DNA of 64,000 nucleotides, from positions 630,961,303-631,025,302 of the forward strand of contig CM060910.1 of the NCBI GenBank assembly GCA_030737875.1, read 5' to 3'. Under the pieces are notes generated by a model. That model was not told the DNA's origin. It searched no databases and was given only the letters and a program-made list of their open reading frames with translations. Within the stretch, counting starts at the first letter, position 1. Each line of letters begins with the position of its first letter. The position numbers and the translations under genes were made by a program. Of the stretch, positions 1 to 11,959 are shown piece after piece. The DNA comes from Allium sativum. Its lineage: Eukaryota; Streptophyta; Magnoliopsida; Asparagales; Amaryllidaceae.

Positions 1-1809
1 AAGGTAACACTAACATAAAGCGTAAAATGGGAGTGTGCATGTCATGGTGATAGCAAACATCAAACATAGCAATCATCCTCACATCACTCACTCGGTGCGT
101 AAAGCATACGATATCCACCACTTTGATCACCACATCCATTGGGACCATGACGACAACTCCGTCGACTATTGCTATGACCATACTTCCCGGGTCTATAGTC
201 AATAACCCTACCCAGTCCACACATCCCTAGCTCTAGGTTAAGGGCCAACCAGTCCACACTTCTCTGGCTCTGGTTCATCTACATGCCCCCTCTCTTCAAC
301 GGTGAACCAAAGTTATAGATATCGATAACCCCTTTGCACACGTCCCGCAGCAAAGCCCAACTCATGAAGTTAACTCATTGGTTCCCATCTGGATCCTTAG
401 TTATAACTTCCCACTTGGACTTCCTTTGCATCTCGGGTTTTGGTTGAATTGGAGTTGGTCTTCAGAAGAGTCGTCGCATAGAAATAGAAGCACACATCCG
501 GTTCGGTTCGGGTATATTGTGCTAAAGCTCCATGTTTGGTTCGGCTCGACCTCCTTCCCTCGCTTCAGTTCAGTGTTGCAGTCTCGGTTCGGTTCGGTCC
601 TTCTATCTGGGTTCGGTTCGGTCCTCTTTTCCTCCAGCTGATCCGATCCGATCCCAAGCTCCGGTTCAATCCCAACTCCAACTCAATGCAAATGGCCTTC
701 CTTTTTGCCATGCTTCCTTATGCTCAAGATCCAAGTCGGTTCAGCTATTCCTGTTCGGTTCGGCCCCATCCGATCCGATCCGGAACATTGCAGATTTTCC
801 AGCAACCTTGTATCGTCCATTCTCGCCCTACGACGGTGTTTTCAACCATACTAACTTTACTAAACAATCATAAAGCATTCTAAACAGTAGTAATAACATG
901 TGTAATCAATCAACAAGGTTAAAACATCAAGCATATAGGTTATTTAGATCAAACATACCCAAAATCCATGATTTTCCCCTTAATCCCATTAACCATGTTT
1001 AACAATAGGGTTAGCAAACTTAATCCAAATTAACCCAATTTTTTTTCAGTAACATAAAATAATATTTAAGAATTTCTACATATTTTTATAGATTTTTATG
1101 GTGCATAATTTCCCTAATTATCACTAATCACCCATAATTAGCCGTAATTAGTGAATAAACATGCTAAACACTCACCTTAGCCACAAATAAATTATAGATC
1201 TGAAAACTCCACTGATTTGGGTCGAATTCTTATGTGTTCCAGCAGTTCTATCTCGATTTTGATGCTAATCCACCTTGATTTGATATAGATTTGCTTAATA
1301 TGTGATTAGGAAGTGATTAAAGATGGATTTAGAAGGTGGAGGCCAATACTAGGGTTAGAGGAAGGTAACTGGCGGTTGGAAAAATGAAAATGAATCATCC
1401 TTTAACTCTTTTCAGCCCTCCCATAACCCTAATCCCGAAATGGGTTATGGGCCTAACCACTAATCACCTAATTAAGCCCGGTTAGGCTGTTTTTCAATCT
1501 TCAAACCTTATTTCAGCCATATCTCCTAAACGGTAGGTCCATTTGATTAATGTGACCACTCTACGGAAAGGTAAATCATCATCCAAATCTAATGGAAGTG
1601 GTTTCAAGTCAAAACTCCTTATCAATCAAAAGTTACAGGCGAAACAAGATTCGCCAGGGGAAAAACGGTCATTTAAAATCCGGCAAAAATCGTGAACATG
1701 GGGAATGACCCCAATAGTTGTTCTCTAAAGTAACACGACCATACAACTTCATATGAAAATAAAATAAAAATTCTACGATTCTCCGATGCATAGAATGCGG
1801 GTCGTTACA
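1..1809 (-). repeat. 3' LTR of element A, truncated by the window edge
   Basis: This stretch matches 25564-27376 nearly throughout, with scattered substitutions and small indels such as an 11-base difference near position 140. Read on the minus strand the LTR opens with TGTAACGACCCGC at 1809, next to the polypurine tract. About 600 bases of the LTR lie left of the window, judged from the complete copy at 24966-27376. Open frames at 378-883 come from the LTR and recur in the other A LTR copies, so they are not genes. A TTCGG-rich tract lies at about 500-780. Confidence 0.92.
500..785. repeat. TTCGG-rich low-complexity tract in the A LTR
   Basis: Short direct repeats of the type ggttcggttcgg and gatccgatccg are interspersed here. 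The same tract occurs at about 26055-26345 and 34764-35054 in the other A LTR copies. It produces several overlapping short open frames that have no coding meaning. Confidence 0.7.
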
Positions 1810-1822
1810 CTCTCCCCCCTTA
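1810..1822 (-). other. Polypurine tract of element A
   Basis: On the minus strand the purine run AAGGGGGGAGAG directly precedes the LTR start TGTAACG. This is the expected primer site for plus-strand DNA synthesis in an LTR retrotransposon. Confidence 0.85.
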
Positions 1823-1981
1823 AGAAATTTCGCCCCCAAAATTCCTTGACCAAGAAACATACAATGGTGGCCCGCATGCCTATCAACCATTTACAAACAA
1901 TCAAACATACACAATAACATCACAAGCCTATCCTAGCATGCGGTTTACTAACAAGGGAATAACTATATCGCGATTAAAATC

Positions 1982-3620
1982 TTACCAGGCAGAGAGCTCT
2001 GGATATGACTTCCTTATTCTCTCCTCGGTCTCCCAAGTACAGTCATTCTCATTATCACCCCACTGGAACTTAACCAGTTTCACCGTCTTCCTTTGAAGTT
2101 TCTTTGTATCATGTCCGACAATACGAATCGTTCTGTGGCTCCCAACCGCCTCAGATTCCACTTCGACATCATCCAACTGATCTGGTGAAATAGTCATATC
2201 AGAATCGTGCACGAACTTCCTTAACTGGGAAACATTAAATACAATGTGCACTCCCGCCATCTTGTCTGGTAATCCAACTTTATACGCTAAATTCCCAACT
2301 TGTTCGAGAACTGGAAATGGACCAACAAACCTTGGTGCCAATTTACCTCTCCTACCAAATCGAATCACACTCTTTAACGGAGAAATTTTGAAGAATACTA
2401 ATTCGCCAACGGAGAATTTCAATTCTCTTCGTCTTTTATCAGCATAACTCTTTTGCTAATCTTGGGCAGCCTTCATTCGCTGTTGAATAACCTTGATCTT
2501 ATCTGAAGTTTCTCTTATTACATCCGGCCCAAGCACAAATTTCTCACCGGTTTCCAACCGACATGATGGTGAGTTGCACGATTTTCCATACAAAGCTTCA
2601 AATGGAGCCATACCAATACTGGATTGATAACTATTATTATATGCGAATTCAACCAGATGTAAATGGTCATCCCATGATCCTCCAAAGTATAATATACAAG
2701 ATCTCAAGAGATCCTATAACACACGATTCACTCTCTCTGTTTGACCGTCGGTTTGAGGATGGTACGTGGTACTGAGATGTAATTCTGACCCTAAAGCCTC
2801 TTGTAAGCTCTTCCAAAACCCACTAGTAAATAATGGATCTCGGTTACTCACAATACCTTTAGGTACTCCATGAAATCTCACTGCCCACTTCATATACAGT
2901 TTTGCTAACTTAGTTGTTGTTCTGTTCGACTTGACCGGTATAAACCTTGTACTTTTGGTCAATCGATCCACAATCACCTAAATACTATCATGACCCGATC
3001 TAGTCCTTGGTAACCCATCAATGAAATCCATTGATTTGTTCCCATTTCCATTCAGGAATTTTCAGTGGTTGTAACAAACCGCTAGGCTTCTTTTACTCGG
3101 CTTCAACTAACTGGCAATTCATGCACTTGGATATAAACTTCCTAACGTTTATCTTCAACCCTTCCCAGTAGTAGGTCTACTTCATGTATCGATACATTTT
3201 GTTACCACCGGGATGTATAGTCAGTTTCGAGTTATGACACTCTCTAAGCACTTCATCTCTCAATCCATTAACGTTGGGTACAACTAGTCTCCCATTCTTT
3301 CGGAGCCATCCCTCTCGATCAAGACTATACTTGTTCATTCTCTCGCCATCGATACCCATCTCTACCTCGGAGATGATTTCTAATAGGTTAGGATCGTCCC
3401 TTTGACTGGAACCAATCCGCTCAATCAAAGTCGGTCTGATCGTCAAACTTGCTAACATCTCTGGATCCAATTCGCACTTAGGCCTGAAATCATATCATGT
3501 GATATACTCCAATTTCTTCCATTCTAGAAACATAGCCCCCAAGTTGGCATGTCTCCTACTCAATGCATCAGCTACCGCATTGCCCTTCCCGGGTGTGTAT
3601 GCGATAATGAAATCATATGA
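1982..3620 (-). pseudogene. Element A integrase with C-terminal chromodomain, broken
   Basis: This is the pol C-terminal half. The integrase zinc-binding region is at about 3180-3470 and keeps the His of the motif TIHPGGNKMY. The catalytic core at 2714-2977 includes the family motif [14 protein letters not shown], and the core continues at 2456-2707 ([15 protein letters not shown]). The C-terminal domain at 1982-2422 ends in a chromodomain-like tail, QWGDNENDCTWETEERI, with a TAA stop at 1982. In life the enzyme inserts element DNA into the chromosome, and the chromodomain is thought to steer it to heterochromatin. The frame is broken by stops and frameshifts near 3176, 3000-3150, 2710 and 2425-2455, so no functional protein is expected. 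Confidence 0.9.
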
Positions 3621-4780
3621 AGCTTAGAACTCTAACCATCTCTGCTGACGAAGATTCAAATCCTTTTGAGAGAAAAAGTACTTTAATGACTTATGATCGG
3701 TAAACAACTCGAATATTTCCCCCAAGAGATAATGTCTCCACATCTTTAACGCGAACACGATCGCTGCCAATTCTGAATCATGGGTAGGATATCTCTTCTC
3801 ATGCGGTTTCAGTTGCCGACTAGCATAAGCTACAACCCTACCTCCTTGCATCAATACAACATCTAGTTCGGTACCACAGGCATCCATGTATACCGTCATC
3901 TCTTCATTCCCTTTATGAATAACAAACACTGGTGCACATATTATCTTTTTCTTTAGGCTCTTAAATGCATTCTCACACCTTTCGTCCCAAACCGTTTGAT
4001 TCTTCTTGGTCAAATGAGTTAACGGCTTCACTATCTTGGAGAAGTCTTGGATAAACTTACGATAATATCCAGCTAACCCCAAGAAACTTCTCACTTCCGT
4101 TGCATTCTTGGGCGTAGACCAATCTTGCACCGTAGCCACCTTCGCAGGATCCACGAGAATACCATTCTTTCAGACATGGCCCAAGAATCTCACTTCCCTC
4201 CTCCAGAAGTGACACTTAGAAAATTTTGCTTTCGATTGGTGTTTCCTCAACACCTCATCACTGTCCTCAAATGTTCCTTGTGTTCTTCCTCTGTCCTCGA
4301 GTAAACCAAGATATCATCCACGAACACAAGAACAAACTTATTTAATTGATCTCTGAAAACTCTATTCATAAGATCCACAAAATATGTGGGTGCATTCGTC
4401 AACCCGAATGGCATGACCAACCACTCATAAAATCCCGACGGCGTCTGAAATGCCGTTTTAGGTATACTCTCAACCACTACTCGAAGCTGAAGAAATCCTG
4501 TCGCGAGATCTAACTGGAAGAACACTCTCGCTCCATTCAACTGATCAAACAAATCATCTATCCATGGAAGAGGATACTTATTCTTCCTAGTCACATTGTT
4601 CAGCTCACGGTAGTCTACACATAAGCGAAGGGAACCATCGGCCTTGGTAGAAAATACAACTGGTGCTCCCCACTCGGAAACACTCCTTCGGATAAATCCC
4701 TTCTTCAAAAGATAGCCCACTTGCACCTCGAGCTCTCGCTGCTCCCTTGGCGCCATACGAAGAAGAAGCATCATTATAGG
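3621..4780 (-). pseudogene. Element A reverse transcriptase and RNase H, broken
   Basis: Reverse transcriptase starts in the interrupted junction with B and runs right to left. Recognisable blocks are [26 protein letters not shown], the catalytic block [10 protein letters not shown] (FVDD in place of YVDD) and the connection block [12 protein letters not shown]. RNase H follows, with [25 protein letters not shown] and [12 protein letters not shown] frameshift lies near 4155-4250, and a stop near 4155 follows FLGHV. The start of the domain is missing here because element B is inserted at 4780. The protein continues, after removal of B, into 23180-23488. Confidence 0.9.
4776..4780. repeat. Target-site duplication of element B, left copy (ATAGG)
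   Basis: The 5 bases before the LTR start of B are atagg. The same 5 bases follow the end of B at 23175-23179. Five bases is the usual duplication length for Gypsy elements, and removing B plus one copy brings together two adjacent parts of the pol of A. Confidence 0.93.
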
Positions 4781-5187
4781 TGTAACACCCCACTCCATTA
4801 ATGTCACTCACAAAGGGAATGCACTAACTTCTATGGAGCGTCTTAAGTGTGTATAGAACAGAAACTTAACAACAAGAAATATATAAACAGTTCTTAAAAA
4901 TTTAAAACTTTATTCATTGTAGCGGTAAACACATAAGTTTGATTACATCATCAAAAGCCAGAGTCAAAGTACATAATATCCATCTTGACTAAATCATAGT
5001 ACATAAATTGAAAGACATAGCCCTAACATAAAGTAGCCATAAATGAGATAGGCTGAACTTTTACTTCAGCGATCCAAGAAACTTCTAAAAGCAAGAGATA
5101 CAGCTGTCCAAATCAATCTCCACTGGTGCTAGTTCCACCCTGAGCACCTGGGGGGAAAGGAAGAAAAGAGGTGGAAACAAAGGGGGT

Positions 5188-5202
5188 CAGACATAAAGTC
5201 TG
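5188..5202 (-). other. Conserved U5 hairpin, element B copy 1
   Basis: The stem is CAGAC/GTCTG with a 5-base loop. It lies 407 bases from the 3' end of the LTR and is embedded in a block conserved across the LTR families of this window. Equivalent sites are 13516-13530 (B), 25446-25459 and 34155-34168 (A), 14749-14762 (C), 52775-52788 and 59516-59529 (D), and 40710-40725 and 36828-36843 (E). Function is unknown. Confidence 0.6.
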
Positions 5203-6066
5203 GCGAGTGCGATAACTTTAACAATATAATTATCAAAATAACTAGGCTAAGGCATGAGCTGGAAAATAAGGAAATGACTGTGAACAATTGGGTATGGCAG
5301 AGCAAACTAAAGGAAATAAGATGAACCAAGATAACGTTAAAGGCGCACCTAGTCACTATAAGATATTTACTACACTGCACCACACCAAGCACCCTAAAGG
5401 TTGATCCCACCTACAGAACTTATAAGTGATAATGGTAGTTTCGTGTACCCTTAGCAGCATTCATATGTGCCGCCTGCCCCTATCTCCACTAGGTGTACCC
5501 ACTACCCCCATGCAATCGGCTCCCTAACTCGTAGATACCCGTGCTGGCCCCACAGTAGGGTGTGTCACTCCCTAAGGTGGCAACCCGATACCACCAACGA
5601 TGTGCGACTTATACCTACACGATGCAACAACGTCTTACCTACCAGCCCGGGCCCACACACGCACATGAACCCGTTGGACTTGCGTTGCCACCGCTATTCC
5701 GTTTTGGCCTCTTACAGTCAAACCCAGTATGCGTGTCCCGTCCTCGACTTGGGTCGAGCCCACAAAGATACTTATGGGTTACTGATTGAAACGGGCCCCC
5801 ATTACTTGACACAAGCGATCCACCTAAGCTTGGTCCCCTCTAGTACATCCCACTTAACCCTCTTCTTATTCATGTCCACTTACATGTTTCAAATTTGGTT
5901 AAGTGTTTCTAATCGTATTTCACAAGCCACCCAAGCCACCCAAGCCACCCACTAGATTCCACATGCCACCCAAGGCACCCACTTAACCCTCTCATGTCCC
6001 ACTACATGTTTATCTGGTTAAGTGTTTCTTAATTCATTAAGACTGTAACCTTTTAAAGATCTCCCA

Positions 6067-6310
6067 CATTAGACTGGCATTTATGGCAGCTGGATTTGCC
6101 GGGCGGTCCGGGTAGTCTTACGCCATAAACGAGCCTAACCTCGTGTCTTTACAATTGTTACGCATTTAATTTATGCCCTTGACCTCTCACATTAGACTGG
6201 CATTTGTGGCTGCTGGATTTGCTGGGCGGGTCCGGGCAGTCATACACCACAAACGAGTCTAACCTCGTGTCTTAGGCAATTAATTACACATAATTAATTA
6301 TCCCCAATTT
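6067..6310. repeat. Tandem ~123-bp hairpin units in the B LTR
   Basis: Two units begin with attagactggcattt at 6068 and 6191. Each can fold back on itself: TTTATGGC pairs with GCCATAAA in unit 1, and TTTGTGG pairs with CCACAAA in unit 2. An outer TTAGACT/AGTCTAA stem is perfect in unit 2 and has one mismatch in unit 1. The same two units occur in the second LTR at 21214-21455. Confidence 0.75.
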
Positions 6311-7689
6311 GAATTAATTTCCCTATTCAAATTATCAATCAATTCCAAATTTTACTATGTCCATAATTTCTCAATTATGTCCTTCTATTTATGGTATGTA
6401 AAATTATACCAATTCACATCACAAATTAATTTTATGCCATTTAAGGCATTTATGCCAATTCTCAATATTAAATCTTTTAATATTGTCCCTTCGCCCCACG
6501 TTGTACGTTCGTTCGTTTAACATGAAATATACGTTAGACTCGAATAGTCTAACTTATGAAATAAAGAGAAAACATCACAACATGCATAGAATAAAAACTA
6601 GATCTAAACATAAGGGGTGAACTTGCATGTGTGTGAATAAGGTTTTTCATCTAAAACTTGCATAGGCCAAAGTCACAAACTTGCATAAAACTAAATCAAA
6701 AGGTGTAAACTTGTTTAGGCAATAGTCACAAAGGTTCATACTCCAAATATATATATATATATATTTGCATGTGTGATTTATGCAACATAAACCATGATGT
6801 AAGCTTGCATCTAAGCATGTGAATTAAGATCTACATGTAAACTAGCATATGGAATTTTGTATACTAGCATATAACTCACACAGGTCATAGCCTAAATTTA
6901 GATCCAATTTACACATAAAATAGATGTCATGAAACATGTAAGGTTGTATATGATTCTCACTAACTTGCATATGATCCATGTCTCAATTAACATCCTAACT
7001 TGTATGTAGAATTATCAAGTCAAACTTACATATGATTTAACATATGAATTTGTTCCACAAGTATAACCAAACTAGCATGTGAAACATCATTATGAATTGA
7101 TTGTACATAAGCTAACAATTAACATATAATTACAAAATAACATCACAGCTTCACAATATAGATAATAACATCATAGATTTACAACATAGATAATAATATC
7201 ACAGGTTTACAACATAGATAATAACATAACGGTCAATGATTCTCAACATAACCATATAATCCTAAATCATAACTCAACCTAATTAAATTGTTAATTATCT
7301 TATTAAAGAAATCGAACTCACAACTCAAAGAAGGTCTTGAGTTCTGGAATCTGAGTTCTGAATTTGATTTAGCTCGCCTTTGTAGTAGATTCGTTATTGT
7401 TTAGATTAGAGTAGAATTGAATTGATTAGCTTTGTTTTTTCCTTTAGTTGGTGGCGGCTACTCCAGGTTGCAAGTTGACAACATGACGGCCATTGTTCCA
7501 ATTTTTATTTGATTTTAGGGTTTGAGTTTACACACGTTTATATAGAATTTAGGATTAATTTAGGCCGTCTGATCACCCTAGATTTAACCACAACCATTCA
7601 GTCAAGATTGGGTGACAAGTCAGCCCTAATGACTCAGCTAGGAGTCAGAAAATCGTCATCAAACAAATCTGCCCAGGGTGGTTGGGGGT

Positions 7690-7745
7690 AGGTCGACCCC
7701 CTGGTCGACCTGTATGGGTAGGTTGACCCCCAGGTCGACCTGGCC
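7690..7745. repeat. GTCGAC palindrome cluster in the B LTR
   Basis: Repeats of the type GGTCGACC separated by short C-rich spacers lie close to the LTR start (transcript sense). The second LTR has an expanded version at about 22845-22920 with more units and some GGTCAACC variants. Confidence 0.6.
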
Positions 7746-7937
7746 CCTGGCGGGAATTTTCCCGCCTAGCCCATCTGAGTTTCAAATTTGAAGTCTGATT
7801 CACGCAAACTCGGACTCTATCTCAACTAGAATTCCGAGACGAACACAATGGTGCAACCCGTTTCCCTTAATTCTCACATCTGAGATTAATTATTCTTTAA
7901 TTTGTGAACATTAATATAAAAATTACGGGGTGTTACA

Positions 7938-7955
7938 TTCTCCCCTCCTTAAAGG
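7938..7955 (-). other. Polypurine tract of element B
   Basis: On the minus strand the tract AAAGGAGGGGAGAA lies immediately before the LTR start TGTAACACC. It is the plus-strand primer site expected at the 3' end of the interior. Confidence 0.85.
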
Positions 7956-8513
7956 ATTTCGCCCCCGAAATCCCCAAGTTAAGGAGAATGCGTATCCTAC
8001 CATCCAAACATCCATCTACTCAACCATCAAACACAAGCATCCATTGTCCTTATAAAATTTCCAATGCTGTATGAACATATGCAATAAGTGTGTGTATATG
8101 TTCTTTATCTAATGCAAAATCAGGCAGTCCACTGATTCAGTTGACTCCTTAATGCAAACCATGAAAGTGCCATGCGTCCATTATGTATGCGAAAGAATCC
8201 TATCGATACATATTATTTCTACATGTGTGCACAACCATTCACCAAAATGCAGCATCCATATGATAACACAACCATTATACATCCATTAACTTAAATATGC
8301 ACACACATTTATATGCAATATGAAGTGACTGGGCCGATCTAGTGCCTAAAGTGTGTGTATATGTATCCACTAGCAACCACTAGCAACCACTTGCATCCAC
8401 ATGCATCCATCATACATAACATGTCTCAAACACATGTTTCAACCATAGGCCTACCCTTTCTAAAGTTCAAAGATACTAGCGAGAGGACATACTAAAGACA
8501 AAACAAGTACAAG

Positions 8514-10165
8514 CTAAGCGATAAAGGAGAAATTAAAAGAAATACCCTCAAAAAGAAAAGGGTACAATGAACGCATCTTCTCTTCCGTCTCCCAAGTAGC
8601 GTTGCTCTCATCATCTCCCCAGTGCACTTTGACTAGCTTGACCTCTCGATTCCTCAACTTCTTAATCTCTGACCAAAGAATGCACGTAGGGGCTCATCGA
8701 ATCGTCGCATCACGCTCTATCTCCACCTCTTTAAGCAAGCTCGGTTCTACCACTTCCGCGGTCTCATGCAAGCACTTCCTCAAATGTGATACATGGAATA
8801 CGTTGTGTACACCACTAAGTCTCTCGGGCAACTCTACTATATACGCCATCTGTCCAATCCTCTCCTTAATAGGAAACGGCCCTACGAACCATGGTGTTAA
8901 CTTCCCAGTGGACCCAAAGCGAACAACATTCCGTAACGGAGACACCTTAATAAAGACCATGTCCCCAATATCAAACTCAAGAATTGTCCTCCTCTTGTCC
9001 ACATAAGATTTCTGCCTATCTTGCGCCGTCTTCATCCTCCTTCGAATCAAATCGATATTTTCCGAAGTCTCTCTAATCATATCGGGCCCAAGTCAGATCT
9101 TATCGGTAGATTCCCACTAACATGTAGGCGAACGACACAGCCGTCCATAAAGAGCCTCGAACGGTGCCATGCCAATGCTAGACTGAAAGCTATTATTATA
9201 TGCGAACTCCACCAAAGGAAGATGTTCCTCCCATGTACCTCCGAAGTCTAAGACACACAACCTTAATAGGTCCTCTACAATACGATTCACCCTCTCGGTC
9301 TGGCCATCCGTCTGAGGATGATATGCGGTGCTCAGACATAACTGAGTCCCTACTGGCTCTTGCAAGCTCTTCCAAAACTCGCTAGTAAAGATAGGATCGC
9401 GGTCACTCACTATGCTAGAAGGAACACCGTGCAAACGAACTATCTCTCAAATGTATACGGAGGCTAACCATGGAGCGGTCCTCTTACTCTTCACGGGAAT
9501 GAAATGGGCGCTCTTAGTAAGTCTGTCTACCACGACCCAAATCCCCCTATTATCCTTCCTCGATCTCGGTAACCCATCAACAAAGTCCATCGAGACACTC
9601 TCCCACTTCCATTGTGGGACCTCCAATGGGTGAAGCAACCCACCGGGCTTCTTTTGCTCTGCTTTTACTTGTTGGCACACCAAGCATCTAGTGACAAACT
9701 CGGCCACATCCTTCTTCATTCCGTCCCAAAAGTAAACTCGTCTCATGCCCATGTACATCTTGTCCCCGCTGGGATAAATGGTCATTTTCGAACGATGTGC
9801 ATCATCAAGAATGGTCTTCCTCAAGTTCTCGTCTCGTGGTACACAAAGTCTGTCGTCACTACGTAACCAACCCTTATCATCTAGGGTATACCTACTGAGA
9901 TGGTTCGATGACTCTCCCCTTATGAGCTTCTCCACTAACTCAACCAACTGTGGGTCATCTCACTGTGCCTCACCAATCTGTTCCAAAAGCGTAGGTCTGA
10001 CCTCTAAGGATGCTAGCAAACCAAGTACAAAGTCAATGCAAGGTCTAAAGTCAAACATAGAGATGAACTCTAAGCTTCGCCGCTCAACAAACAACGGACT
10101 CAGGGACAACCTTTTCCTACTTAAGGCGTCTGCCACCACGTTACCCTTGCCAGGGGTATATCTAT
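8514..10165 (-). pseudogene. Element B integrase and chromodomain, with in-frame stops
   Basis: This is the C-terminal part of the B polyprotein. After the RNase H end ([18 protein letters not shown]) come the integrase zinc region at about 9650-9860 (CLVCQQVK retained, but the usual His of the HP motif is Tyr in TIYPSGDKMY), the core ([38 protein letters not shown]) and the chromodomain-like tail VHWGDDESNATWETEEKM, ending at a TAG at 8514-8516. In-frame stops interrupt at about 9959, 9446, 9115 and 8693, and a frameshift lies near 10165 where the next open frame takes over. Several stops are TGA where relatives carry arginine. No functional enzyme is expected. Confidence 0.92.
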
Positions 10166-11959
10166 CTCGAAATCGTAGGAAGCTAAGAATTCCATCCACC
10201 TTTGTTGCCTTAAGTTCAAGTCCTTCTGAGAGAACAAGTATTTTAGCGATTTGTGGTCTGTGAACAATTCGAATTTCTCGCCAAGAAGATAATGGCGCCA
10301 AGACTTAAGCGCGAAAACAATAGCGGCCAATTCTAGGTCATGTGTAGGGTAATTTCTCTCATGCACTCTCAACTGCCTTCCTCCATAGGCTATTACCCTT
10401 CCCTCTTGCATAAAGACAACACCTAGTCCCATCCCAAAAGCATCGGTATAAACGGTAAATGGCTTACTCCTATCTGGCAACACTAAGACCGGGGCGGTGG
10501 TCAAAGCTCTCTTTAAACGTTGGAACGCATCATCACAATCTACGTCCCACGTGAAAACTAGGTTCTTTTTCGTCAAGCGTGTTAATGGGGCTGATATTTT
10601 TGCGAAGTCTTTGATAAACTTCCTATAGTAGCCAGCCAACCCCAAGAAATTCCTTACTTCGGTAGAATTTTTAGGGACCTTCCAATCTTGGATGGCCACC
10701 ACCTTCGCGGGATCCACATCTATCCCTTCTTTGGAAACCACGTGCCCTAAGAATTGCACTTCCTCTCTCCAGAAGTGACACTTAGTAAATTTAGCTTTAA
10801 GGTTATGCGCTCGTAGAGTCTCCAACACTTCCCTAAGATGTAGGGCATGCTCTTCTTCATTCTTAGAAAAGATCAAGATGTCGTCTACAAAGACCACCAC
10901 GAATTTATTAAGGTACTCCTTAAACACATGACTCATCAAATCAACAAAGTATGCGGGGGCGTTTGTCAAACCGAAGGGCATTACTAGCCATTCATAGAAA
11001 CCGTCCGGAGTCCTAAAGGCAGTCTTGTCAATGTTATCCTCAGCCACTCTCAACTGATGGAAACCAGTGGCTAAGTCCAACTGCGAAAACATTGAGGCGC
11101 CAACTAACTGATCGAAGAGATATTCAATCCTCAGCATTGGGTGCCTATTCTTCTTAGTAAGCTTATTAAGTTCTCTATAGTCCACACAAAGTCTAAGGGA
11201 CCCATCCGCCTTCATGGCAAATACTACTGGAGCACCCCACTCCGATATACTACGTCTTATGAACCCTTTCTCAAGTAATTCTTTCACTTTCTTACTGAGT
11301 TCTCTTCTCTCTCTTGGAGCCATGTGGCGCACTGGCAATGCAACTGGCTTTGCATTATCTACTAGATAAATATGAAAGTCTATCTCACATTTTGGGGGTA
11401 GACCCCTCACCTCATCGAAGACATCAACATATTCACGGACTATACGAACAGAATGTAAATCATCATTAGATGCGTCAAGGGATTCTAGGTAGCTAAGCAT
11501 TATTGGACCTCTAGGGTCACAAGAAATATCAAGGGTCCTTCCACAACGAGTCAACAATCTAACTACCCTTCTTTCACAATCTAGGATGGCCCAGTATCTA
11601 GTTAGCCAATCCATACCTAGAATCAAGCCGTAGCCCATGAAGCCAAGAACAAAGGCATTACATTCAAAACCAACACCTAAGATAGACAATCTCAAATCCC
11701 TACAAATCATAGAAAGATGAGCCGAACCACCAATAGGATTTGAGACTACTAAGGGATCTGTAACTAAACTAGTATTTAAGTGCAGTGTTTCAACTGATGA
11801 TGTAGAGATAAACGAATGTGATGCGCCAGAATCGAATAAAGTACGGACAGAATGATCAAACAGGAAAACTAAACTTTCAACGGAAATCGCTCTACCTCGT
11901 TCTTGCAGCGGTGGGACCGCGAGAGCCTGGATCTGGCCTCTTGCCTGCCCTGGTGCCAT
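10121..11959 (-). CDS. Element B protease, reverse transcriptase and RNase H (open 612-codon stretch)
   Basis: This is the longest genuine open frame in the window and part of a larger gag-pol frame. The aspartic protease motif [12 protein letters not shown] lies about 40 residues in. Reverse transcriptase follows with [43 protein letters not shown] and the catalytic block [12 protein letters not shown]. The connection and RNase H domain has [29 protein letters not shown] and [11 protein letters not shown]. The open frame ends by frameshift soon after LASYDFEI, where relatives continue. The first Met shown is only the first in the frame. The natural start is the gag ATG near 12836. The product would copy element RNA into DNA in cytoplasmic particles. 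Confidence 0.93.
   Translation of the reverse strand: MAPGQARGQIQALAVPPLQERGRAISVESLVFLFDHSVRTLFDSGASHSFISTSSVETLHLNTSLVTDPLVVSNPIGGSAHLSMICRDLRLSILGVGFECNAFVLGFMGYGLILGMDWLTRYWAILDCERRVVRLLTRCGRTLDISCDPRGPIMLSYLESLDASNDDLHSVRIVREYVDVFDEVRGLPPKCEIDFHIYLVDNAKPVALPVRHMAPRERRELSKKVKELLEKGFIRRSISEWGAPVVFAMKADGSLRLCVDYRELNKLTKKNRHPMLRIEYLFDQLVGASMFSQLDLATGFHQLRVAEDNIDKTAFRTPDGFYEWLVMPFGLTNAPAYFVDLMSHVFKEYLNKFVVVFVDDILIFSKNEEEHALHLREVLETLRAHNLKAKFTKCHFWREEVQFLGHVVSKEGIDVDPAKVVAIQDWKVPKNSTEVRNFLGLAGYYRKFIKDFAKISAPLTRLTKKNLVFTWDVDCDDAFQRLKRALTTAPVLVLPDRSKPFTVYTDAFGMGLGVVFMQEGRVIAYGGRQLRVHERNYPTHDLELAAIVFALKSWRHYLLGEKFELFTDHKSLKYLFSQKDLNLRQQRWMEFLASYDFEIDIPLARVTWWQTP

Larger units (their letters stand above)
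4781..7937 (-). repeat. 3' LTR of element B (3,157 bp)
   Basis: The LTR is bounded by an 11-base inverted terminal match, TGTAACACCCC and its complement. It matches 13105-14386 plus 21212-23174. Within it are the shared U5 hairpin (5188-5202), a tandem pair of about 123-bp units with long stems (6067-6310), an (AT)n run near 6750, and a cluster of GTCGAC palindromes (7690-7745). Open frames such as 5467-5955 recur in the other LTR and look like chance frames. Confidence 0.93.

Noticed and set aside
378..883. Overlapping open frames at the left edge
   Set aside because: They fall in the TTCGG-rich part of the A LTR and recur in the other LTR copies with frame changes, so they are not genes.
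5467..5955. 162-codon open frame in the B LTR
   Set aside because: A similar frame at 13795-14274 is simply the other LTR. It has repeated QATQATQ-type residues from ccaagccac repeats and no domain.
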